Source: JBGCEZ01 sp045106735 (GTDB lineage: Bacteria; Planctomycetota; Phycisphaerae; Phycisphaerales; SM1A02). Taken from it: a DNA stretch of 64,000 nucleotides. Where the stretch lies: NCBI GenBank assembly GCA_045106735.1, contig JBGCEZ010000040.1:1-64000 (forward strand), given 5' to 3'. A program made the position numbers and the translations under genes. Under the pieces are notes generated by a model, which did no database searches, was not told where the DNA came from, and saw nothing but the letters and a program-made list of their open reading frames with translations. Position 1 is the stretch's first letter. Each line of letters opens with the position of its first letter. Below, piece after piece: positions 44,143 through 52,085 of the stretch.

Positions 44143-47100
44143 TCAGAGCCGCCGAAAGCCACCGGCGGCATCGAGCTCGACAACGAGGCCGGGCTCGGTG
44201 AAGGCCAGTCGAATCCGAACGTCAGCCTCCGGCTCTGCCGCGACCATGACCGCCCGGTACGCCTCGACCTGCAGCGCGTAGCGCTCGACGTGGTGCGCAA
44301 GGGTCGGCGGCCCCGAGGTCGCTTGACCGGACGCCGCGCCGTGGACCGGCTCGGATCCCGAATCAGAGCCGCGGGCAGGGTCGGCGGTCCCGGAACGTTC
44401 GGCCGTCCCGCGAGCCTCACCCGCCAGAGGAACATCGCGAGTCCCACCCGCTTCACCAGGCCGGGAACCATCGGCTGTCTCGAACAAGCCGAGTTGGCCT
44501 GGTCGATTCGTGGCCGCGCTGGCGTCGGCCCGGGCGATGGCTCTGCAGTCCCCTCCTCCTTCTTCGGCGACCGGATCGGTCTTCCAGTCGACGACCGTCA
44601 CCACCGGCGGGTCGACCGAACGGTCGATCTCAACACGATCGATGAAGCCTCGCTGGACACCCTCTTCGTACATGCGAATCCACGGCCGCTCGTTCTGGGC
44701 CTCCATGCTGGTCCGATCCCGGTCGCCGGCCCGAAGCTCCGCCGCGATGCCCGGACGCTCGAGCACGGCCCGAAAGTCGGCGATGCACCGCGCGAGCAAG
44801 GCTGCGTCCGCCCGCGGGGCCGCCCGCCGGGCGACGGCCAGAAGATCCGCGTCGCTGGCCGAAAAGTCTTCCAACCACATGACTTGTTCGAGGAGGGCGT
44901 GGATGACCGTCCCCCGCACCCGCGGCGTCTGATCGGCCGGATACAGACGCCTGGCCAGTGGCACCGTGGCGGCGGCATGCGTCGAGGCCGCGGCCCCGTC
45001 GGTCGCCCGTGGACGCCGCGGACCGAGCAGGCGGAATCGCGGCGCGCGGACAGCCAACGCGGACGGCTCGCCCGGTTCCGTCGATTCACTCGGATCGCGC
45101 GGCCAGCGCGGCTGGCCCGATTCGGCCACTTCGCCTGATTCGGCCAGTTCGGCCAGTTCGGTCCGTTCGGTCCGTTCGGTCCGTTCGGCCCGTTCGGTCC
45201 GTTCGACCAGTTCGGCCCGTTCAGCCAGTTCAGCCCGTTCGCTTGGAGACCCGTCACCCACGTCCGGACTGGCGGGCGATCCGTCCGCATCCGGTGTCCC
45301 TTGGGTTTCCGCATCGAGTGACGCATGCATCCGTGCTTCGTCGCCCGTCTTCCACGCCACGCCCGCGGGCTCCGGTACGTCGGCCCCGATCACGCCGCCG
45401 CACAGCACGCCGGACACCGTGTCGTCGAAACCAGTTCGCGCGTCCTTGGCGACCTTGGGCGCCGGCACCACGACCGACAGGCCGGCGCGGGCCCGCGTCA
45501 TCGCGACGTACAGAATCGAGAGCGACTCGCGGGCGACTTCCGCGTCGGCCGTTTCGAGGCGTTCGACGTCGGCCGGTCCAAAGCCGGCGGCGGCGATCGC
45601 TTTGGGAACGTGCACGTGGGCGAGCGTGACCGGCCCGACGGGGGCATCGCGGAATCCACGCGGCCCGCGATGATGGCTGCGGTACAGACGCTCGGTTTCG
45701 GCGACCGGCACCACCACGAAATCGAACTCCAATCCCTTGGACGCGTGCACCGTCATGATCTGGACCGGCGCGTCGGACGGATCATCCAACGTGAACCGGC
45801 GCATCCGATCGACAAACTCCGATGGCCGCCGGCCGAGCGTGGCCACCCCACCGCCTTCGCCTGACCATTCGGCCGCCCGTTCGGCCACCCGGCGCAAGCG
45901 GCGCACCTGCGACGCATCGCACACCGGCACCAGGCGATCCACCACGTCGCCGACCTGAGCGGCCAGCCCTGACTCGGCGATCCAGCCACGCACCCGGCGA
46001 GAAAGCCGCGCCGCCGCCCGCTGCGTCGCACGGCGATCCCGAAGATCCACCGGTTCCAATTCCAGTGCCGCCGCGACCGGCGACGTCCACACGTGGGCGA
46101 ATGCGCCCGTGTCGCCGGGATGGTCGGCCAGATGCAAGAGGCTCAGCACCGCGGTCACCGCCGGATCGTCCACGACCGGCCGGCCGCCCGGCAATGCCGG
46201 GTCGATGCCGATGGCCCGTAAACCGGCCCGCAGCCGAGCTCCGAGCCCGCCGCTCCGCACCAGAATCCCGATCGTGCGCGACGGATGCCTCCGATGCCAG
46301 TGGGCGACCCGATTGATCGTCGAATCGACGAGGGCATCCTTCGCCGACTCGCCGCTTTCCTTGTTCGCCGGGCGACCAACGAACAACTCGGCGTAGCCGG
46401 ACGTGTTGGCCAGCGGCGGCGCGGACGCGTGTTCGATCCAGTCGGCGTGCCAGTCTTCCGCCGCCCGGGCCGAAGCCGGCGACGCAATCGCCGGGTTGTC
46501 CGGCAGCGTGCCACACACGCGGTTGACGAATTCAATGATCGCCGGCCGACTGCGCCAACTTCGAGCCAACGGTTCATCGATGATGGCCGACTCGGCGCCC
46601 GGCAGAATGAGCGACGGCAATCCGGCCAGAATCTGCGGCTTGCCGCCGCGCCAGCCGTAGATCGACTGTTTGACGTCGCCGACGACGAAGAGCGACCGCG
46701 CGGCCGAGGCATCCTCCACCAGTCGCTCGACCACCGGCTGCAATCCGTGCCATTGCTGCAGGCTGGTGTCCTGGAACTCGTCGAGCAACATGTGGTCGAG
46801 CCGTGCGTCGAGTCGCCATGCAAGTCGTTCCGCATTGCCCGTCACATCGTCGCCGTCGTCCAACGCCCGGATGATCGAGCCAACGAGGTCGTCGAACGTG
46901 ACCACGCCTGCGGCCCGCTTGATCCGTTGCTGGGCGATGTGGAAGCGAGCCGCCAGTTCGCCGATGGCCCGCGATTCCTCGGCCAACGCGGCCATACAGA
47001 CGTGGGCGATTCGGGTCATCAACGTTCGGGTGGCGTCGACGAGCTCGGGTGGAATCGGCTTCTGGCGGAAGGTCTCGTCGCCCTCGGCGACCTTCTTGGG

Positions 47101-48009
47101 CAAGCCGGTCTTGAGCAGAGCCTGCAGCCCGGACGTGCCGCCCGCGCTCACGGCGGCTTCGAACGCGTCGGCCAGACTCAGAGCGGGCTTGGCGCTCGGC
47201 GATTTTTCGGCCGCGCTGGCGGAAGCCCCTCGAAGTGCGGCGAGGGCGGACGCGACCGCCGCGTCGTCGACGTCGGCCGGTACCGGAAGTGTCCAGCCCG
47301 CCGGGTCCGACTCTCGCCACAGGTCGTACGCCTGTTCAATCCGCTCGCCCAGCAGCCGGTCCACCGACATTCGTGGACGATCGTTGGTCAACCGGCGCAG
47401 CAAACTGGCGACCTCCGCCGCTTCGCGGGCATCGGCCGCCCCTGCCTCGGAACCGGCGGCGGCTCGCGGAGCATCGACCGGCTCGAGCAATGACGCGATG
47501 GCGGCGCGGCGCAGCCGAGCGATCTCCGTTTCGTCGGCGATGCGCGGCGACGGGGGCAGGCCGAGTTCCACGGCAAAGGCCTGCACGATCGAGGCGAAGA
47601 ATCCGTCGAGGGTTTGGATCTGCAGCCGGTGGATGTCGTCGGCCACCCGCCGAACCAAGGCGGCGGGCGAACGGGCGACGGCCAAGGCGGACGCGGCGTG
47701 CGGCGGCCAGGTCCGGCCGGAGCCTTCGGCCGGCGGCAAGGTGGGATGGTGTTCGAGGGCACGGGCCAGCTCCGCGGCGGCCGCGGGATCCATGGCCGCA
47801 TCGCAGAGCCGCTGCAGGACGCGATCGCGCATCTCCCCCGCCGCCGCCCGGGTAAACGTCGCCGCCACAAGCGAGTTGACATCCGCCCCCGAGGACAGCA
47901 ATTCCAGATAACGCAGCGTCAGGCGCCACGTCTTGCCGCTTCCCGCCGACGCCATGATTCGGCGGTGCGGTGAGTCCGGCCGGCCGATCTCGCTGCCGGC
48001 ACCGCTCAT
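44143..48009 (-). CDS. AddA-like helicase-nuclease (UvrD/RecB family)
   Basis: A 1288-residue SF1A helicase with a C-terminal nuclease, for end resection in double-strand-break repair. Helicase motifs: Walker A MASAGSGKTW (about residues 19-28), ATFTRAAAGEM, Walker B LLDEFQDTS, GDVKQSIYGWRGG, and motif V/VI-like IMTVHASKGLEF and YVAMTRA. The PD-(D/E)XK site is VVDWKTDP (about 1136) with EVxxxxxQVEAYRAVM. Between the two domains, residues about 924-957 are a 9-bp microsatellite coding Arg-Thr-Glu/Leu-Ala-Glu repeats. Its ATG overlaps the AddB-like stop by 4 bases. Confidence 0.88.
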   Translation of the reverse strand: MSGAGSEIGRPDSPHRRIMASAGSGKTWRLTLRYLELLSSGADVNSLVAATFTRAAAGEMRDRVLQRLCDAAMDPAAAAELARALEHHPTLPPAEGSGRTWPPHAASALAVARSPAALVRRVADDIHRLQIQTLDGFFASIVQAFAVELGLPPSPRIADETEIARLRRAAIASLLEPVDAPRAAAGSEAGAADAREAAEVASLLRRLTNDRPRMSVDRLLGERIEQAYDLWRESDPAGWTLPVPADVDDAAVASALAALRGASASAAEKSPSAKPALSLADAFEAAVSAGGTSGLQALLKTGLPKKVAEGDETFRQKPIPPELVDATRTLMTRIAHVCMAALAEESRAIGELAARFHIAQQRIKRAAGVVTFDDLVGSIIRALDDGDDVTGNAERLAWRLDARLDHMLLDEFQDTSLQQWHGLQPVVERLVEDASAARSLFVVGDVKQSIYGWRGGKPQILAGLPSLILPGAESAIIDEPLARSWRSRPAIIEFVNRVCGTLPDNPAIASPASARAAEDWHADWIEHASAPPLANTSGYAELFVGRPANKESGESAKDALVDSTINRVAHWHRRHPSRTIGILVRSGGLGARLRAGLRAIGIDPALPGGRPVVDDPAVTAVLSLLHLADHPGDTGAFAHVWTSPVAAALELEPVDLRDRRATQRAAARLSRRVRGWIAESGLAAQVGDVVDRLVPVCDASQVRRLRRVAERAAEWSGEGGGVATLGRRPSEFVDRMRRFTLDDPSDAPVQIMTVHASKGLEFDFVVVPVAETERLYRSHHRGPRGFRDAPVGPVTLAHVHVPKAIAAAGFGPADVERLETADAEVARESLSILYVAMTRARAGLSVVVPAPKVAKDARTGFDDTVSGVLCGGVIGADVPEPAGVAWKTGDEARMHASLDAETQGTPDADGSPASPDVGDGSPSERAELAERAELVERTERAERTERTERTELAELAESGEVAESGQPRWPRDPSESTEPGEPSALAVRAPRFRLLGPRRPRATDGAAASTHAAATVPLARRLYPADQTPRVRGTVIHALLEQVMWLEDFSASDADLLAVARRAAPRADAALLARCIADFRAVLERPGIAAELRAGDRDRTSMEAQNERPWIRMYEEGVQRGFIDRVEIDRSVDPPVVTVVDWKTDPVAEEGGGDCRAIARADASAATNRPGQLGLFETADGSRPGEAGGTRDVPLAGEARGTAERSGTADPARGSDSGSEPVHGAASGQATSGPPTLAHHVERYALQVEAYRAVMVAAEPEADVRIRLAFTEPGLVVELDAAGGFRRL
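45139..45240. repeat. 9-bp tandem repeat TTCGGTCCG inside addA, about 11 copies
   Basis: Units TTCGGCCAG, TTCGGTCCG, TTCGGCCCG, TTCGACCAG and TTCAGCCAG run head to tail and keep the reading frame, coding RTE/LAE triplets in the linker between helicase and nuclease domains. Confidence 0.92.
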
Positions 48010-51000
48010 GCGTCAGCTCCCGCGAAGGCGGGATCTTCGGCCAGGTCATCCGGGTTCCCGGGGCCGCCGAATACGTCGACCGCGGCGTGGCACATCCATG
48101 CCCAGTCGTCGAAGTCGCTGGTGATCGCCGCGGCCGGGGCCGGGTCAAACACGCCAGCGCGGATCGCGGCCACGATCTGTCGGGCGCGGTCCATCGCGTC
48201 GTCCACTTCGTCGTCGGTGAAGTCCGCCGCCCGCCACCCCGTGTCCTCGGCCGACGCCGGCAGGACGATGTATCCGACGTCGACGGGACCATCGATGTTC
48301 GCCGGATGGGCGGCGAACCAGTGCTTCGCGTCATCTTCGTGGCCGGGAAAGAGGCGTCCGCGGGCGAGCCGGCGGTACAACGGCAACTGCAGATCTCGCC
48401 ACTCGAGCGTTTTGGCCCGTCGCCCGCCGATGAGATGCTGGGCCCTCGGATCTTTCGGCGCGTCACCGGCTTTGTAGTCGATGATCCGCCACGCGCCATT
48501 GGCGTGCCGGTCGATTCGGTCGATGGTGCCGCGAATGGCCATCGGCTTCATGTCCGGTCCGGTGATCGCCGCCCCGCGCAGCGGAATTTCCGCCGCGATG
48601 ATGCTCCAGCCCTCCGCCCGGATGGTCGCCTGAACGGTGGCGAACGCGTCCAGGCGCCGGCCGGCTCGCTCAATCTGCACGCGCACCGCCGGACGCGGGC
48701 GCGGACCGATGCGTTCGGCGACCGCGCGTTCCAGCTGGCGGCGCAGAGCGCGCCGAATCGACGCTTCGTCGGCCAGATCTCGTGACTCATGATCGCCGGC
48801 GAAACGGGCCAGGGCATCGTGCAAGAGCGTGCCAAACTCGCGCGGCCCAAGTTCGCGAGGGTCGTCTTCCGGCGGCCGAAGCTGCAAGCCGCGTTGCAGC
48901 AAGAAGCGGTAGCCGCACCGAAGGTACGTGCTGAAATCCGTGACCCGCATGGCGTCCATGAGTTCGGCCGTGCCCGCATCGGGGCCCAGCAATTGTTCGA
49001 TCGACGGCCGGCCAAAGGCGTCCCCGCTGCCGCCCGCCAATGAGGGCGACGGCGAACGCATGTCGTCCGCGGAGACCAGTGAACGAAGCCGCCCGGGCAA
49101 CGCGCGGTCGGGAACGCGGAGCAGCAGTCGAGAGGGAATGTGCGCTCCGCCCTCGGCGTCCAGGCGGCCGGCCACGACACGGGCGACGCGGCGCCCGCGG
49201 AGCGACGCCGACATGACCCAGGCATCGCGGCCGAGCCGCGCCATGTCGTCGGGGAGGCCGAGCTCGGTGCGCAGTCGGTCGGGCAACAGTGGATCCGTGG
49301 CCGATCGGCCGGGTATTGCCCGATCGTGCACGCCGGCAAGCACGATGATCGCCGCGGGATCGGTCGGAAGTTCGAGCCAGCCGAGCATGTCCACCGCCTC
49401 GCGCACCGGTCGCCGCGGCCGTCGCTCATCGGCGGCAAGATGCAGCCAGAGGTCGAGGGCGGCCGAACCACTGACCGATCCGCCGAAGTCGGTCGGCGTC
49501 ACCGCGGCATCCTCAGCGATCGCCGCGAGTCGGAGCCAGTCCGCTTCATCGTCGGGCGGTTCGGCGACGGCGCCGCCGGCCAAGACCGGGGCCACGTTGC
49601 GATCGGCATTCGCCCGGGCCAAGACGTGGCCAAGTTCCGGCCCCCAGTCGGCAAAGGAACGCGGCGGCCCCCGAAGCACGCCGACGAGATCGTCCAACGT
49701 GTCGACCGCCCCCCGCACGGCGGAGCCCATCGGCGTCTCGCCGGTGATCAATCGCGTGCACGTGCGGCGCAGCCATCGATCAACCTCGGCCGGCAAGTCC
49801 CGGGCTGCCGCGTCCTCGGCCGAGTCGCGACCGGTCGCCGGGGCTTCGCTTCCGGCTTGGGCTCCGGCTTGGGTTCCGGCTTGGGCGTTGGCCCGATGCG
49901 CCGCGATCGCCTCGAAACGCGGCAAACGGGCGAGCTCGGCCAGAACCTCGGCGTCCGGCTCCCGGAGCCAGCGGCCAGCCAGTTGCAAGAGGCGGACGGC
50001 CGGACGGGCGGCGAGGGGCACGCCGGCCGCGTCGTGGACATGGATGCCGGCGGCCCGGGCCGACAACCGCATCAGCGGCGCCAGACTGGGATCGGCGAGG
50101 CCAATCACCACGTCATCGGCTGGCTGATCGGCGGCGTGCTCGGCCAACAGATCGACCACAACATCGGTGACGTCCGCCGGTCGCTCGGCGATCACCAGGG
50201 CATCGTCCGAAGGGGCCACCGGTCGCGCGGCCCAGCGTTCCGGAATCGGCTGGCCGAGGGCATCGAAACGGTCGCCGTCGGACGATTCACCGCGAATGAT
50301 GGACTGGATCCTGGCCCCGCCGGAGGCCAGCCAGCGAATGGCGTGGGCCTGCGTGGCCGACAGCTCGGGAATTGCCACGAGCACAACGGCGTCCACGCGG
50401 TCGGCGGCCTGGGTCAACGGTGGGCGCTCGTCCGTCGGCAAGGCGAGCACATCCGCGCCACCCGCATCCCCGAGCCCGGCGGCGGCCAAGCGATTCCGCC
50501 GCCAGTCGTCGATTCGGGCGACGGCGGCCCAGGCTTCGGCTTCCTCGGCGAGCCCTTCTTCGTCCAGATGGACGGGGACGTCAGCGGGACGTCGGCCGCC
50601 CGCGGCGAGATCATTGACGAGTCGATCCAGGCGTCGAGCGGCGGCCAGGCGATCGATGCTCGCGGCCTCGCCGCTGGCGGGACCAGGCGACGCGGCACCC
50701 GGGGTCGAGGTGTCGGCCGAATCACCGCGGGTGCCGAGCAGGAAGGCCCGATCGCCGGGAGCAGCCGCGATCAGTGCTTCCAGCCACACCAACAGGCGTT
50801 CGGTCGCCGAGGGGATGGGCGCGAGGCCGGCGATGTCTCGGACCAGCTGCACCAAGACGCCAGGCGTCACGATTCGAGGCGGCAGCACCGGCCGGTTGCC
50901 CGCCCGTTCCAACAACGCGCGATCCAAAAGACGCCCCGATCGGCGACCGGGGACGACAACGACGGTTCGTCGCAGGTCCAGCGGCCTGGCGCCGTTGGCG

Positions 51001-51209
51001 TTGGCGTGGGCGGTGCCCTCGGCAGCGTTGGCGCTGGCCGCGTCGGTTGCGTCAACGTCGGCTCCGTGCGCCAGGTTGGCGGACTCTTCGGCGGTCAAGC
51101 GGTCCAGGCACGCCGCCGCGACGTCGATCACCGGCCGGGCCCAACCGGCAAAGACGCGTTCGGCGACCTCCGGGTCGCCGGGGGCACGTTCGTGTGGGGC
51201 CAGATCCAT
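48006..51209 (-). CDS. AddB-like PD-(D/E)XK nuclease and inactivated helicase
   Basis: A 1067-residue partner of the AddA-like protein. The N-terminal part resembles a UvrD fold with degraded motifs, including no Walker A (VVVPGRRSGRLLDRALLE stands where GRAGSGKT would be in AddB). The C-terminal RecB-type nuclease site is IDYKAGD (about residue 910) with a QLPLYRRLARG motif. AddB normally has four Cys for an Fe-S cluster; here only one (YLRCGYRFLL) plus a single Cys near the C terminus (WMCHAAV) fit, so the cluster may be absent. A 12-bp in-frame repeat codes AQAGTQAGAQAG. The start at 51209 has GGAGAG upstream. Confidence 0.8.
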   Translation of the reverse strand: MDLAPHERAPGDPEVAERVFAGWARPVIDVAAACLDRLTAEESANLAHGADVDATDAASANAAEGTAHANANGARPLDLRRTVVVVPGRRSGRLLDRALLERAGNRPVLPPRIVTPGVLVQLVRDIAGLAPIPSATERLLVWLEALIAAAPGDRAFLLGTRGDSADTSTPGAASPGPASGEAASIDRLAAARRLDRLVNDLAAGGRRPADVPVHLDEEGLAEEAEAWAAVARIDDWRRNRLAAAGLGDAGGADVLALPTDERPPLTQAADRVDAVVLVAIPELSATQAHAIRWLASGGARIQSIIRGESSDGDRFDALGQPIPERWAARPVAPSDDALVIAERPADVTDVVVDLLAEHAADQPADDVVIGLADPSLAPLMRLSARAAGIHVHDAAGVPLAARPAVRLLQLAGRWLREPDAEVLAELARLPRFEAIAAHRANAQAGTQAGAQAGSEAPATGRDSAEDAAARDLPAEVDRWLRRTCTRLITGETPMGSAVRGAVDTLDDLVGVLRGPPRSFADWGPELGHVLARANADRNVAPVLAGGAVAEPPDDEADWLRLAAIAEDAAVTPTDFGGSVSGSAALDLWLHLAADERRPRRPVREAVDMLGWLELPTDPAAIIVLAGVHDRAIPGRSATDPLLPDRLRTELGLPDDMARLGRDAWVMSASLRGRRVARVVAGRLDAEGGAHIPSRLLLRVPDRALPGRLRSLVSADDMRSPSPSLAGGSGDAFGRPSIEQLLGPDAGTAELMDAMRVTDFSTYLRCGYRFLLQRGLQLRPPEDDPRELGPREFGTLLHDALARFAGDHESRDLADEASIRRALRRQLERAVAERIGPRPRPAVRVQIERAGRRLDAFATVQATIRAEGWSIIAAEIPLRGAAITGPDMKPMAIRGTIDRIDRHANGAWRIIDYKAGDAPKDPRAQHLIGGRRAKTLEWRDLQLPLYRRLARGRLFPGHEDDAKHWFAAHPANIDGPVDVGYIVLPASAEDTGWRAADFTDDEVDDAMDRARQIVAAIRAGVFDPAPAAAITSDFDDWAWMCHAAVDVFGGPGNPDDLAEDPAFAGADA

Positions 51210-51514
51210 GCGGGTGCCATTCTCTCCGTGGGATGCCTCCCGAGCGTGGGCCACCACCGCCAAACCGCCGGTCGGGTGCCCCGTGTGGGGCACAATACGC
51301 CGATTCGGGCATCCCGCCGTTGTGCTGCCGGAAGGACGGCAGGCTCGACTGCCACCCACCTGTCCGCGAGCGAACATGCCGCGCGAAATCGTGCTTGCAT
51401 CGCGCGTGAATCCCGCGTCGACCGGCCAGCCCACCCGCGTTGACCGCATTGGCGGGCCCGGAAGCGATTGGTCCAAAAAGATTCCCGAGATCATGCAACC
51501 CGGGCAATTTTCCT

Positions 51515-51542
51515 TTGCGATTGGCCCAGACCCACTTAATAT
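51515..51542 (+). promoter_or_regulatory. sigma-70-type promoter of the small-RNA candidate
   Basis: TTGCGA (51515-51520), a 16-base spacer and TAATAT (51537-51542) match the -35/-10 consensus well. An AT-rich stretch AATTTTCCTTT just upstream resembles an UP element. Such AT-rich sequence is rare in this GC-rich window. Initiation is expected near 51549. Confidence 0.7.
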
Positions 51543-51548
51543 TCGTGC

Positions 51549-51781
51549 ACGTCGCGGGTGTCCCTGGCACATCGAGACCGAATCCGACGGGGGTCGGGCT
51601 GCATGCGAGCGTTGGCTTCGGCCATCGGTTGGTGCAGGGCTTTCGGTTTCGTTCGACACCCTGATGTTTGATGCGTGCGCCTCGATGCTTCGGCCTCAGG
51701 CAACGCTCCAATGCGTGGTGATTCGATCCTTCGAGTCGCTTCGGACCGGATGGCCGTGGGGGCCCATCCGGTCTTTTTTTT
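51549..51781 (+). ncRNA. candidate structured small RNA, about 230 nt, 6S-like rod
   Basis: Bounded by a good promoter and a strong intrinsic terminator, with no open reading frame. Long-range pairings give a rod: CGAATC (51579-51584) with GATTCG (51720-51725); GCAT-GC-GAGCGTTG (51601-51614) with CAACGCTC-CA-ATGC (51701-51714), a 12-bp helix with a 2x2 internal loop; CCATC..AGGG with CCCTGATG inside; and a GGC-UUCG-GCC tetraloop hairpin (51615-51623). A rod with an internal bubble and this size recalls 6S RNA, but 6S has no sequence signature and I cannot confirm it. Signal-recognition-particle and tmRNA motifs are absent. Confidence 0.6.
51744..51781 (+). terminator. intrinsic terminator of the small-RNA candidate
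   Basis: A perfect 10-bp stem GACCGGATGG/CCATCCGGTC with a 10-base loop followed by eight T residues, the strongest terminator in the window. Neither flanking protein gene is on the plus strand. Confidence 0.92.
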
Positions 51782-52085
51782 CGCCCGGACGTTCTCCGGA
51801 TGCGGCCGAAACCCCAGATCACATGACGCGTGGCGGAGCTCCCCTTCGGAACCTCCGCCACGTCGCCATCGTTCGCGTCCCGGACACGCCGGCACGCAGT
51901 CCCCGTGTTTCCGGCGGCGATCGGTTCACCGATCGCGGGTCGCCGGATCTCGACGGATCAAGGCATGTGCACCCAATCCGCCGGCACGAACGACGCACGC
52001 CGCGCCGCATCGAGCCAGTTGTGGATACGCCAGTGAGACGATTCGACTGGCTGGTCCCGTTTCGCCAATCGAGTCCCGCCCCGCG

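Larger units (their letters stand above)
51210..52085. other. 876-base intergenic region holding a small-RNA candidate
   Basis: No protein-like frame on either strand. The side next to 51209 must contain the addB promoter (a TATTGT lies near 51289-51294 on the minus strand). The middle holds the promoter, structured body and terminator described separately. Positions 51790-52085 lead up to the 3' end of the beta-helix gene and show nothing recognisable. Confidence 0.7.
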
